From Lucifuga dentata (lineage: Eukaryota; Chordata; Actinopteri; Ophidiiformes; Bythitidae): a DNA stretch of 64,000 bases. Positions 1-11,408 of the stretch are shown here, piece after piece. The notes beneath the pieces are model-generated. The model did no database searches, had not been told where the DNA came from, and worked only from the letters and a program-made list of their open reading frames with translations. The position numbers and the translations under genes are program-made. Within the stretch, counting starts at the first letter, position 1. Each line of letters begins with the position of its first letter. The DNA lies in the NCBI GenBank assembly GCA_014773175.1, contig VXCM01005918.1:1-64000 (forward strand), in the 5' to 3' direction.

Positions 1-1290
1 TTCTTTGCCATTTCCATCGGCTTTTATGTTGCTTCCCTTTCCCCTAGACCATAGGGTTGTAACAAGTATGAGTAGGGTTTAACAATAAAGTGAGTATAGT
101 TTAACAGTAAAGTCTGAGTATAGTTTAACAGTAAAGTGTGTATAGTTTTAATAGTAAAGTGAGTATAATTTAATGGTAAAGTGAGTATAGTTTAACGGTA
201 AAGTCTGAGTGTAGTTTAACGGTAAAGTGAGTATAGTTTAACAGTAAAGTGAGTGTAGTTTAACAGTAAAGTCTGCGTATAGTTTAACAGTAAAGTGAGT
301 AGAGTTTTAACAGTAAAATCTGAGTACAGTTTAACAGTAAAGTCAGTATAGTTTAACAGTAAAGTCTGAGTGTAGCTTAACAGTAAAATGAGTGTAACAG
401 TAAAGTGAGTATAGTTTAACGGTAAAATGAGTGTAGTTTAACAGTAAAATGAATGTAGTTTAACAGTAAAGTGAGTGTCGTTTAACAGTAAAGTGAGTAT
501 AGTTTAACAGTAAAGTGAGTAGTTTAACAGTAAAATCTGAGTGTAGTTTAACAGTAAAGTGAGTATAGTTTAACAGTAAAGTCTGAGTAGAGTTTTAACA
601 GTAAAGTGAGTATAGTTTAACAGTAAAGTCTGAGTGTAGTTTAACAGTAAAATGAGTGTAACAGTAAAGTGAGTATAGTTTAACGGTAAAATGAGTGTAG
701 TTTAACAGTAAAATGAATGTAGTTTAACAGTAAAGTGAGTGTCGTTTAACAGTAAAGTGAGTATAGTTTAACAGTAAAGTGAGTAGTTTAACAGTAAAAT
801 CTGAGTGTAGTTTAACAGTAAAGTGAGTATAGTTTAACAGTAAAGTCTGAGTAGAGTTTTAACAGTAAAGTGAGTATAGTTTAACAGTAAAGTCTGAGTG
901 TAGTTTAACAGTAAAATGAGTGTAACAGTAAAGTGAGTATAGTTTAACGGTAAAATGAGTGTAGTTTAACAGTAAAGTGAGTGTCGTTTAACAGTAAAGT
1001 GAGTATAGTTTAACAGTAAAGTGAGTAGTTTAACAGTAAAGTCTGAGTATAGTTTAACAGTAAAGTGAGTATAGTTAAACAGAAAAGTCTGAGTGTATTT
1101 TAACAGTAAAGTCTGAGTATAGTTTAACAGTAAAGTGAGTATAGTTCAACAGTAAAGTCTGAGTAGAGTTTTAACAGTAAAGTGAGTATAGGTTTAACAG
1201 TAAAGTCTGAGTATAGTTTAACAGTTAAGTGAATATAGTTTAACGGTAAAGTGAATATAGTTTAACGGTAAAGTATAGTTTAGCAGCGAG
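1..1290. repeat. minisatellite (~22-bp unit) with 264-bp higher-order period
   Basis: Tandem copies of a unit like GTATAGTTTAACAGTAAAGT with 1-4 bp spacers run from about 60 to 1290. A marker segment (CAGTAAAATGAGTGTAACAG) recurs at 381, 645 and 909, exactly 264 bp apart, so blocks of about 12 units were duplicated as a group. Confidence 0.9.
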
Positions 1291-1292
1291 TA

Positions 1293-1668
1293 ATGTTGAA
1301 GAATAGAGCAGAAAGTAAACATGTCTTTAGGCGGATTCCTGCGCGGTGTCGCGACATTTCACAGCCTCAGGCAACGTTTTGCTGCTCCGCCAGCAGCAGC
1401 AGCGGACCCGATCTCCGGTCAGAATCCGCTCCTCCGCCCGGTTCTCAGCTCAGTTTTCTCTTCAAAACGCGTAACTTTGCAAAGCAGCGGAGCTTTAAAT
1501 CAGCCATGTCAGAAACACGCCGCTACAGCCCTCCGTGTTAAAATGTCAGACGCCCTTTTTGATGCTGCGTGTCAGTCAGAAAGCAGGGGGCAGAAAATAG
1601 GCAGACTTTCTGTCTATGTGGCGCCGTTACCGAACACCACGTCACGTTCCCTTAACGTTAGCCGGTAA
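1293..1668 (+). other. CpG-rich segment with a possible first exon of an unidentified gene
   Basis: An open frame from ATG 1321 (MSLGGFLRGVATFHSLRQRF...) runs to 1668. It meets a consensus donor (CCG then GTAAGT at about 1663) and sits in GC/CpG-rich sequence unlike its surroundings. The N-terminus is Arg/Ser/Ala-rich with few acids, like a mitochondrial presequence. I do not recognise the protein and found no following exon in the window. It may instead be the 5' end of a gene running left, or untranslated. Confidence 0.25.
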
Positions 1669-1774
1669 GTTCGGCGGAGAGAGAGTTTGGCTGGGTTTGG
1701 TGGAGTTTGGTGATTACCGGACCTTGCTGCAGCTACTTTTACTAACTTTTCTGGTTTCCACACCGAGTCCGTGC

Positions 1775-1782
1775 TGACGTCA
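1775..1782. promoter_or_regulatory. perfect CRE palindrome (TGACGTCA)
   Basis: A TGACGTCA octamer in the GC-rich block between the possible first exon and the TCTG microsatellite. It supports, but does not prove, a promoter here. CREB/ATF binding is inference. Confidence 0.4.
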
Positions 1783-1999
1783 GAGCCGAGCTGGTAATGG
1801 AGGAAAGTTAGGAAAGTTTAAAGATGTCTGACCTGAGCTCAGTCTTCTTCCCCCGGTCAGTCTGATACCGAAACGCTGACGGTATTCACTTATTCCCCGG
1901 TACGATGAAGGTCCGAACAAGGGGAAAGAGCAGACGGCGACTTTTCCTTACTTCCCCCCTGTCCGCTCCACGTCAGACTCCACCCAGACCAGAGAGGCG

Positions 2000-2510
2000 G
2001 TGTCTCTGTCTGCATGTCTGTCTGCATGTCTGTCTCTCTCTCTCTCTCTCTGTCTGTCTCTCTGTCTGTCTCTCTGTCTGTCTGTCTGTCTGCCTGTCTG
2101 TATGTCTGTCTCTCTCTGTCTGTCTNTCTCTGTCTGTCTCTCTGTCTGTCTGTCTGTCTGCCTGTCTGTATGTCTGTCTCTCTCTGTCTGTCTCTCTGTC
2201 TGCCTGTCTGTCTGTCTGTCTGCCTGTCTGTATGTCTGTCTACCTGTCTGTATGTCTGTCTACCTGTCTGTATGTCTCTCTGTCTGCCTGTCTGTCTGTC
2301 TGTCTGCCTGTCTGTCTCTCTCTTTCTCTGTCTGCCTGTCTGTCTGTCTCTTTGTCTGTCTCTGTCTTTCTGTCTGTCTCTCTCTGTCTCTCTGCGCCTG
2401 TCTGTCTGTCTTTCTCTTTCTGTCTGCCTCTGTCTGTTTGTCTGCCTGTCTCTCTGTCTGTTTCTCTCTCTTTGTCTGTCTCTATCTTCCTGTCTCTGTC
2501 TCTGTTAGGG
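2000..2510. repeat. TCTG/TCTC microsatellite
   Basis: About 500 bp of TCTG, TCTC and GCCTGTCTG units. It opens long Cys/Leu/Ser-rich frames in all three plus frames; none is coding. One N at 2126. Confidence 0.95.
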
Positions 2511-2633
2511 ATGGAGACAGATTTGACTTTGATGCTAATGAAATTATTTGGTTCATTATCAATAATTTGAAGTGATGAAAAAACTTTTAATTTTCATAAA
2601 AACCCAAATTACACAGTTATGTAACCCAATATT

Positions 2634-2660
2634 TATAGATAGATAGACAGACAGACAGAC

Positions 2661-2709
<49 letters not shown>
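2634..2709. repeat. GATA/GACA microsatellite
   Basis: GATA units with a GACA core, about 75 bp. GATA/GACA (Bkm-type) repeats are common in fish, and accumulate on some sex chromosomes. Confidence 0.9.
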
Positions 2710-2781
2710 TTATTTAGGCAGTTAATTGAATTCATTTAAATGTGTGATTGGTCTTGTATTATTTTCTATTCTTGTAAAATA

Positions 2782-2976
2782 GTTTTCTCAGAAAAAAAAA
2801 ATTATCTATTATGTTGATTAATACGTGTTTCAAGATGTTATTGATGCCATCTTGGAAAATCCATATTTTATGATTGCATTATTATGTCTAATAACAACAT
2901 GTTAATAATCATTTACCATCAAATTTTACTGAAGAAAAAAGAATTTAAAAAAGGAAGGAAGGAATAATCATGTCAA
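2782..2976 (+). repeat. dispersed repeat, copy 1 of a ~200-bp duplication
   Basis: Closely matches 4573-4779: both begin GTTTTCTCAGAAAAAAAA and end AATAATCATGTCAA, with small indels. Confidence 0.85.
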
Positions 2977-3699
2977 TTTATGAGAATGTTCCGTTTTCTT
3001 ATAATAAACCAGACTCAGCAGAATCACTTTAGTACAGAAGTTTGTTTTTTCATCCTTTTCTTCCTGACCTGCTTCAAAATCCTAAAAATGAAACAGAAAT
3101 CGTTCTTACACCAACAAATTCAAACCTTCCACAAGCATTTCTAGCATGACTCTGAGCTACATGCACAGAAAGACAAAATATTAAACCAACCAAAACATTA
3201 AACAGCAATAAAAAAAAACCCATCTAATAACAGCATTCATCGTAAAATAAAGAAAAAAAATATTCACACAAGAAATGACCATCAACATCCTAAAATCAAG
3301 AGACTAAACAAAAATTATAAGAACTCAGACGGAGTCAGTTAACCTTAAAAAACACGGTCTGAAAAGTATTATTTCAGATTTCTGTCTTCCTAAAGTAAGA
3401 CTTCAAACAGGAGGATAAAACAAAAAAAATCTGTGGCAGGACACAAAACAACAGTGACACCATGTGGCCAACAGCGGTACTACACCACAAACAGCAGCAC
3501 AGAAATGATTTTTAATTCCAAACGTTTATTTCGCATTACAAGAATAATCTTCATCCCATAATAGTGGGATGTCTGTTTAAATTAACTAAAAGTTATGAAA
3601 GACAAGTGGATCTGACACATTTCAAACATAAATTGTTCCAGGTCGAAGACATACATGTTCAGATCACATCATATCTCATAAACTCACAGCCACTGCAAG
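2977..3699. other. AT-rich intergenic stretch without recognisable features
   Basis: A-rich low-complexity runs; no coding exon or RNA gene seen. Confidence 0.5.
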
Positions 3700-4285
3700 T
3701 TAAAGGACCATACCACCCATTTTGCATGTTTGAGCCTAATATATTCAATTTTCATACATTAACGTCACTGACAGTCATTTCCCAAAGCATACTACTGGAA
3801 CAGTGAATTAAAAATGTTTTTCCTACCTTCCAGACCTCCACTGGTTTCAGTTCATTCTGCTATTAAAATCAACTTGTTGATACTGTAAACGTTCTTGGGA
3901 TAGGTAATCCATCATCACCAACAAGACGTGTATTCAGGTTTTTTTAGAAGTTATGTAATTTTAGTGTTTAAGCTCAATAAAAAGCGTGGAGTGAATGTAT
4001 GCCTCCACCGGGGAATATAGTCCCAAAAGAAGACCTGCGTTTATGGAAAAATTTAAAGGACCGTGACTTCATAAGGCTGTGTAACTATTAGCAGGAGAAA
4101 CATGGATTTTTAAGGTGGGTGTATCACTTGAATATTTGATTTTGAAAGATTAAGAGATTTTGCAAAATATCAGGAAAACTGAAATATAGTTTTATCCTTT
4201 GGAAATGATTGTCAGTAACGTAACATGTATCAAAAATTGAATATATTAGGATCAAACATGCACGATCACCAGTATGGTCCTTTAA
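3700..4285 (+). mobile_element. TTAA-MITE copy 1 (586 bp, full length)
   Basis: Starts TTAAAGGACCATACC and ends AGTATGGTCCTTTAA. The outer arms are inverted copies of each other, and TTAA lies at both outer edges. No transposase. The short ORFs inside it are not genes. Confidence 0.9.
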
Positions 4286-4572
4286 AAAATAAAATGTTTC
4301 AGGCTAGTGTAATTACATACAAACTGTGCTACATATAGACCCCTAAAAACTTAATATCTATCATTCTGTGTACATAAGTTGCAGTAAAGCATTCTGTCAT
4401 GTCCTTAATGACGAACCACAAATTCAAATTCAATCATCTTTCCAATCATCTTATTAATCATAACTGGGGGAAAATTTGATAAATTACTGTTGTCGCAGGC
4501 GCTGATACCGGAAGTTCTGAGTATTAGCGGAGATGGCCAAGCAGCCACGGAGAAGAACGATCACTGATGATT

Positions 4573-4779
4573 GTTTTCTCAGAAAAAAAAGGATTTAATG
4601 GTCTATTATGTTGATTAATACATGTTTCAAGATGTTATTGATGCTTTGGAAAATCCATCTTTTATGATTGTCATTGGTGCATTATTATGTCTTATAACAA
4701 CATGTTAATAATCATTTACCATCAAATTTTACTGAAGAAAAAAGAATTTAAAAAAAGAAGGAAGGAATAATCATGTCAA
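4573..4779 (+). repeat. dispersed repeat, copy 2 of a ~200-bp duplication
   Basis: Second copy of the block at 2782-2976. A MITE begins 15 bp after it. Confidence 0.85.
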
Positions 4780-4793
4780 GGGAAGCTTGGGCT

Positions 4794-5353
4794 TTAAAGG
4801 ACAATACCGGCAATTTTAGCATATTTGAGCCCAATATATACAATATTATATTCGTACACTATCTGTATACATATTACATAGACAACCATTTCCTAAAATA
4901 TACTATTTTAGCAGTAAATTTTAGAGTTGTTTTTCCTACCTTCCACACTGCCATTGGTTTCAGTTCATTACAGTACGACATAAAAATCAACTTGTAGAGA
5001 TTTGAGACGTGCTTCAGATCAATAATCCATCACATGAACATGACGTATTGTTTTTGATGAACACGGAACTAAATGGAAGAAAATGTATTTCTCCACCAAG
5101 GAATATAGTCCCAGCAGAAGACAGCTTTTACTGAGAAATTAACAACCGTGCCTTCTACAATCATGCAACAGTGTTAAAAGGCCAATCATTAAATTTTAAG
5201 GTGGATGTATCACCTGCACATTTGATTTTAAAAGATTAGGGGATTTAGCAAAGTAACAGGAAAACTAAAATATGGTTTTATTTTGGAAATTGTCAGTAAC
5301 AGCTTAATATTTATTGGGCTTAAACATGCAAAATCGGAAGTATGGTCCTTTAA
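4794..5353 (+). mobile_element. TTAA-MITE copy 2 (divergent subfamily)
   Basis: Begins TTAAAGGACAATACC and ends AGTATGGTCCTTTAA. Same layout as copy 1 but more diverged; 560 bp. Confidence 0.85.
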
Positions 5354-6005
5354 TGTAATTGGTTATAGATAGTTATGTAATGTAAAATAAAAGGGTTGAA
5401 GCTGTATTTAGTTTGTGTCGATGGTCTTCTGTTATTTGAAGATTGGCCTTTTATTTAACTCTGTACACAGTAAATACACTGAAAAGAAATCAGTATTTCA
5501 TGGATTTAGTGGTTAAATATATATAGTAATTCAGCTTCCTGCCTGGCTTGTGAAACGTTTCTGTATGATGATGGCAGATAAAAGCTGCTTGTTGTTGATA
5601 ATGTTACTATTAAAAATAAAATAATCTGCTGCTACTTTACAAATTGGTGTAAATGTTGTAATATGTCAGTAACAGATTTATTCTCACCAGAACTTTGCAG
5701 CGTAAAAGCACTCAGAGTTCAAACAGACAGACTTAAATGATTTTCAGTTCTAATAATCATCTTTAATGATCGATTGATTGGTGAAAATAATCTGTCACAA
5801 GTGCGACACAAACCCATTTAAATCAACATTTATTCTTCCGTTTCTCTCATTACACACAAACTGCTCGTGAAAAGAAACTTCGTGAGTTCATTTCTATCTA
5901 CAAAGTATAAACAAGCTTCAGTTTGTACATTACCAACAAAATTGGTAAATGATGTGACCTCTGACACCAAAGGTCAGAGATCAAACGCAGAGTGAAGCCA
6001 CGATG
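5354..6005. other. AT-rich intergenic stretch
   Basis: No coding exon, RNA gene or clear transposon end recognised. Confidence 0.4.
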
Positions 6006-6345
6006 CCGTGTTAGCAGCATGTTGGCACCGTGTTAGCATGTATGTTAGCAGCAGTTTAACACCATGTTAGCATGCATGTTAGAATGTGTGTTAGCAGCAT
6101 GTTAGCATGCATGTTAGTACGCGTCAGCACTGTGTTAGCAGTGTTAGCTAATACACTGTTAGCACGCGTTTTAGCAGCATGATAGCACACGTGTTAGCAG
6201 CATGTTAGTACGCATGTTAGCACTATGTTAGCAGGGTGTTAGCACCATGTTAGCACGCATATTAGTGTGTTAACAGTGTGTTAGCACCGTCTTAGCTTAG
6301 CGTGTTAGCATGCATGTTAGCACACATTAGCAGCGTGTTAGCACA
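6006..6345. repeat. degenerate GTTAGCA minisatellite
   Basis: Some two dozen irregular copies of a 12-14 bp unit such as CATGTTAGCA or CGTGTTAGCA. Confidence 0.85.
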
Positions 6346-6399
6346 CCGTCATGGCTTCATGACCAAGTCCATCCACTGAACCGAATGACAAAAATATTG

Positions 6400-6955
6400 C
6401 CCAGTTTTTCGTTTTAACAAGACACGTTCCATGTTTTTACAAGATACTTTTGTGTTATATTGACATATTTTTCTCATTATTATTACATAGCCAATTATTC
6501 CATTTGAACAAGAAACGTTTCTTGTTATGACACAAAACCAACATATCTCCTTAAAACAAGAAACTTTTCTCATAATAACATAAGTTGGTGTGTAGAAGGA
6601 AGAAAAGTTTCAGGTTTTGTCGGTTTAACGTGAAGATACGGAAGAAAAAACATCTGCTGAGCTCAATAGCAGCAGAATGCGACTTTTTTCATTCCCAGCA
6701 TGAAATAAAACATCAAACCATGTAAACGCCTCTTTATGATGTAAACTCTGCCTTTTTTCTCCTTCCACCAACATATGAAAGTTTCTTGACTTATAGTGAG
6801 ATTCTGGTTTGTCATTGTAACACAAGAAGTTTCTTGTTTTAAAGACACATATTGGTGCTGTGTAATAACAAGAAAAATGCGTCATAACAGGGAAGTATCT
6901 TGTTAAAAAGTGAAAAAGATCTTGTTTTAACGGGGAAATGAGCAGCTTTTTTGCC
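6400..6955. repeat. degenerate palindromic repeat array (ACAAGAAAC / GTTTCTTGT)
   Basis: AAGAAAC or TTTCTTG motifs with AT-rich spacers recur, often as short palindromes such as ACAAGAAACGTTTCTTGT at about 6509-6526. The frames it opens (for example on the minus strand at 6625-6966) have no protein character. Confidence 0.6.
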
Positions 6956-7276
6956 GGCAGCAACATTTGGTGGCTGAATTAGATGCTAAATATTGTTGCC
7001 ATAAAACAATGAACTCTGTACACTTAAAAACAAAGTCTGTACATTCTCATGATTAAATATTTGCTGATTGTTCAGCTTTAAGTCGCGTCTGCTCGCCGGT
7101 CAGCAGCGAAAAAACGAAAACGAAAAAACCCACGACAGAGAAAAAAGCTACAATCCATCAGATGGACAAACCGGAGCAGGTCCAGACCAGCGCTGGAACC
7201 TTAAGGCTGATGTTGCCTGAGTTCTATCAAGTTTAAGATTTGGTTTCTTGACCAAATCTGGTATGCTACTTTGAAG

Positions 7277-7320
7277 TTAAAGGAGCATACCAGTGATTTT
7301 GCATGTTTGAGCGTTACAGG
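7277..7320 (+). mobile_element. TTAA-MITE solo end fragment
   Basis: TTAAAGGAGCATACCAGTGA and onward matches the start of the next copy at 7455 for about 40 bp, then stops. Confidence 0.7.
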
Positions 7321-7454
7321 TTTTGTAAAAATCCACATCAACGCTGTAAAAATGCAGCTTAGACAAAACAAAGCAGCAGCAAATGACAAACTGTGGAGAA
7401 AAATAAAAGGTTCAGTCAATACTGCAACCAAATTTCAATGAAAGTCCTTTGACC

Positions 7455-8027
7455 TTAAAGGAGCATACCAGTGATTTTGCATGTTTGAGCACAATAAATA
7501 CAACCTACATACACGTTACGTTAATGACAACCATTTTCCAAAACCTACTACTGGAGTGGTAAATATTTGAATTATTTTTCCTACCTTCCAGACTGCCACT
7601 GGTTTCAGTTCATTCCAGTAGCTATAAAAATTAACATGTAGCGACTTGAAACGTGCTGAGATAAATAATCCATCACGGCAAAGAACATATGTTGTTTTTT
7701 TTTTTTTTTTTTTTNTTTTTTTTTTTTTTTTTTGAAGTTGCTTAATTTAACTGATCCAACACGGAGCTGCAAAGAAGACAATGTATGTCTCCGCCAGGAA
7801 AAATAGTTCCAGGACAAGGTGGCTTTTACAGAGAAATTAAAACAACCGTTCCCTCTGTAATCGCTAATATAAACTTTTGATATTTAAAGATTGTCGAAAA
7901 ACTAAAGTAAAATATGAAAACTAAAATATGGTTTTAGTTCTTGAAAAGCAGTTGTCAGTAATGTAATGTTTAATTGAGTAGCATTTATTTTCCTCAAACA
8001 TGCAAAATCACCGGGATGGTCCTTTAA
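7455..8027 (+). mobile_element. TTAA-MITE copy 3 (divergent subfamily, poly-T join inside)
   Basis: Starts TTAAAGGAGCATACC and ends GGATGGTCCTTTAA. Contains a T run split by an N at 7715, so its length is uncertain. Confidence 0.85.
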
Positions 8028-9035
8028 GGCTTACAGTTTGACATAAAAGTAAGGCTCGTTATTTTGTGTTTTTACTGAAATAATCTGGGAATTTTTCAGC
8101 ATTAATTTTTACTTTTGATGACTGGAAATATGCTTAAAATAAATTCTTTTTAAATTTACTTTTTGCTTGTTTAAAGCAAATCCTTTTGAGCAGGAAACAT
8201 GATGAAAATCAGAGATAAGTGAAAACAATGAGCCCTTAACAAGCGATTTCAGCAAATCCACAGTAACTCTGCAGCTCATCATGTCAGAAAGTTCAGACAT
8301 GAAGCTTTCTGCTGCTTCACGCTGGATCACCGCTGCTACACAAACATGCTGCATGCAGGTTGTTTGGCACAGCTTAAAGGTGCAATCAGTAAAACTTTTA
8401 AACTGGGCGTCTCAGCAGTTCTTACTTTCAGGCTGATGCTGTTCTGCATTTGTACCGACGTGCAGCATTTATTTAGAAAACGCTCCTGGGTTCTTATTGT
8501 TAGTGACTTCCTCATCTCATTTTTGATGTTCTACTGGTTATTCTCACTTTTCCACTGTACCTGCTACTGTAATGAAGCAATTTCCCACTAACAAAGCCAA
8601 AAACCTCAATACTGACACAGAACCGCACGATACTTGTTGGACAGGTAAGAAACGTATTAGCCACATAAGCTAACAAGCTAAACACTGGTGATATGTAGCA
8701 GAGCAGATGTAAGCTTACAGCAGCACAGCTAACATGCTGTTTGTTTCTGCAGGAATCAGACACACTGATGACACTTTGGATATGAGACATGCTAACTTTA
8801 GCTTTACTGTGAGCTCCACTGCTGTGGCAAAACCCTCTAGATACCTGTCCAGGTAAAACGTCACTGTGTGGTTGGACATATGGGGGTAATTCATTTTTGA
8901 AAAAAATTACATTAGCTACACAGCATCATGCTAAATAAGCGTTATGATATGAAGCTCATTCATAAAGCTTCCTGTATGCTAATCAGCACATTGTTGTATC
9001 ATTATCAACTCTTTGCTGAGAGTCCTGCTGCACAG

Positions 9036-9039
<4 letters not shown>

Positions 9040-9085
<46 letters not shown>
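9040..9085. repeat. (GT)n microsatellite
   Basis: More than 20 uninterrupted GT units. Confidence 0.95.
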
Positions 9086-9087
<2 letters not shown>

Positions 9088-9104
9088 AGACACGAGTGCA
9101 GCAG

Positions 9105-9430
9105 ATGACTCTTGATGAAGAGCCTCGGTGCCATTACAATATGTGCGATCAGATCAAAACTCTCCATTTATATAAACTGACTGATCAGCAGTGTTTTTAT
9201 CTATCAAAGTTATTGATCGCTAACACGAGACAAATAGTTTAAAACATCATCAGATTTCATGCTGATTAAATTTCCCATCAGACTGAGTCATGTCTTAGTT
9301 TTTTTGTGGCAGTGTGTTTTATGAATCACTTTCCGTCATGTAAATAAGGAAATAGTTTAGGAACACCTCTTTAAAGGAAAACGATGAAAGATGTTGGTAA
9401 TGGACGTTTATGAATGAGGGAACATGGCCG
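9105..9430 (+). repeat. dispersed repeat of unknown class
   Basis: Shares CTGACTGATCAGC, TATCAAAGTTATTGAT and CATCATCAGATTTCATGCTG, in that order, with 44640-45530; the right part also matches 13670-13860. Probably an old SINE or DNA element. Confidence 0.6.
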
Positions 9431-10454
9431 CATGATGATATTTGTTCTTATCGACATGTTAAATCTGCTGCTGTGTTTTATGAATTCTCCTGTTATGTTT
9501 TTAGAATTTACTCTCTAAATGCTTTTAACTAACAGACAATATACACTACCACTGACAGAGGCCATAATTTACAGACTGCACCTTTAAAGGCTGTTCTGTA
9601 GGTCTGCTTTGCTCCGCCTCCATGATGTCACAGCGTCCCACCATTAAAGATTCCATGAGGAAAAGCTCTTCTAATAAATGATGCTGAACTTTTGAGTTTT
9701 TATCGTGATCTAATCACATAAGTGATCAAACTTAAATGGGCTAATTGTCTCTTTTGCATGAATATGTGCTGTTATCTTAGAAGCGGAGGCAGTGAAAAGC
9801 TAAATGAAACGTGTAAAAGCTGCTTCTGCAGCTGTCAGACATGAATTAACACTGTGACCTTTGAACTTTTGGGAGGTGAAACCTTCAGGCAAACAACAGC
9901 AGCTTCTTACAGTCATTTCATGACTTTAAAAATGACAGGTATGATCCTTTATGATGATACCGCAAAGCAGCTGCAGTCTGAGACTGGATTTACACGACAA
10001 GTTTTGATGCTCAATTCCCATCTTTTGCCTATAACTGCTTTTTGTTCAGCGTTTTACATTTTCTTTTTTAAGCGGCTCATATCTGATACCTGTGTTTACA
10101 TGTTTTAACCTTTGACCTGTAGCAGCAGGATGCAGCTGCACATTCTCAGATTTCTGAGAGAAGCATCTGATATGTTGTGTTAGCATTTATCTCTCCATCA
10201 GGACACGTTTTCTTTGGTTAATCACAGAGGAGAAGTGGGTGGAGTTGGAGTTTTGCTGCTGTAACAGGAGCCTGTTATTACACACTAACATGTCTATTTG
10301 ACAAACACACATCAGCATGTCTGATAGAGTGGTCATCGTATTGATGCTTACATCATTCATATGTGGACAAGGTGGGAGGAGCTGGAATGGCAAGGAAATT
10401 CCAATCTGTGTATTCAGACAGCAGTCGCACTGGCAGATATCCGATACGTATCCG

Positions 10455-11330
10455 ATTTATTTCTCCATAATATGCAGGTGGCCCAAATCTGATCTGAGAA
10501 TATCTGATTCCGTGTGGCTTTTTACCATTTACATCTTCAGCAAGCATGTCTGATACGTGTCACGTGAGCAAAAGATCGTAATCATGTCGCATGTGTGTGT
10601 TTGTGTAAATCCAGCCTGACAGCAACATCAAACAGAAATCATCTTCCGTTTCTCAGCTTCAACAAATGAACATAATCGCCACCAAGTGTGAGACTTCACG
10701 TGTTCTGCATCAGAAATGTTCTTTAACATGTTGACTTCATGATTTCAGCTGCAGCCGTCATTCTGTCCTGACGAGATGAAGCTGCAGCCTCTGACACGCT
10801 CCCTCCATGCTGAGTTGGGGTACTGAGGTTAGGGTAGCAGAGGTTGCTGTGTCAGGTTGCCATGACAGCAGCAACAGTACGTTGATGCAGCAACAGAGCT
10901 GAAGTCCACTTCCCTCCCTTCATGTCATCAGCAGGAGGTCTTAATGATGCGTTTCCTGTCCGGCCGCCTGCTGCCGGAGTCGCAACACGACGGCACAAAC
11001 ACCACCAGCAAACGTCTGCCTGTGTCTGTTTTAAAACTAATGGAAATAAAACCTGAAATATCAATAATCACTCAAACTAATATTTAAACAAACAAAATGG
11101 TCTCCATTTATGAAAAACAATGCAAACATTTAGCGCAAAGCCAAATGTTTGAGTGAAGGTGTTTCCTGTAAATAAGATGATGGAGGAGGAGGACGGCGGA
11201 TCGTTGCGCTGCAGCACTCTGAATGATGATTTGTGGCGTTTTGTGTCCTGCGACTTTCCAGAGCTTTCTGACCTCTGCTGTCGTCTGTGTTTCCTGGATT
11301 CCAGCGGAGCTGAAGACCTGCCGGAGGCGC
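10455..11330 (-). other. hmgcs1: probable hmgcs1 3' untranslated region
   Basis: Sequence directly downstream of the hmgcs1 stop on the minus strand, with no exon I can recognise. The first canonical AATAAA on this strand is at about 10458-10463 (TTTATT on the plus strand). I use it as a provisional end, but that region also resembles a dispersed repeat, so the true poly(A) site could lie elsewhere. Confidence 0.35.
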
Positions 11331-11408
11331 TCAGTGGTCTCCGTTGCTGATGGCGGTCTGGACGGCGGTGGGGATGCGCGGCATCTTTTTGACAGGGCTA
11401 GGGATGTG
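11331..11408 (-). CDS. hmgcs1: hmgcs1 coding exon 9 (C-terminal tail and stop)
   Basis: After acceptor CCTCCAG it reads [16 protein letters not shown]...ISNGDH, then TGA at 11331-11333. The basic linker and the NG(D/E)H ending are characteristic of cytosolic HMGCS1. Confidence 0.94.
   Translation of the reverse strand, partial: HIPSPVKKMPRIPTAVQTAISNGDH

Larger units (their letters stand above)
8028..10454. other. intergenic stretch with dispersed repeats, no gene recognised
   Basis: Includes a (GT)n tract at about 9040-9085 and a dispersed repeat at 9105-9430 that recurs at 13670, 31570 (inverted) and 44640. ORFs here are short and without protein character. Confidence 0.5.

Noticed and set aside
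1..1290. CRISPR-like array
   Set aside because: Spacers are 1-4 bp and not unique; this is a tandem minisatellite in a vertebrate genome.
1905..2575. Long Cys/Leu/Ser-rich ORFs in all plus frames
   Set aside because: Produced by the TCTG/TCTC microsatellite; three overlapping frames with the same composition are not a protein.
3564..3806. Small ORFs such as those ending KAYYWNSELKM or starting [20 protein letters not shown], seen at many places
   Set aside because: The same peptide recurs wherever the TTAA-MITE occurs (for example 12885, 24592, 49348, 57776); it is the translated transposon end, not a gene family.
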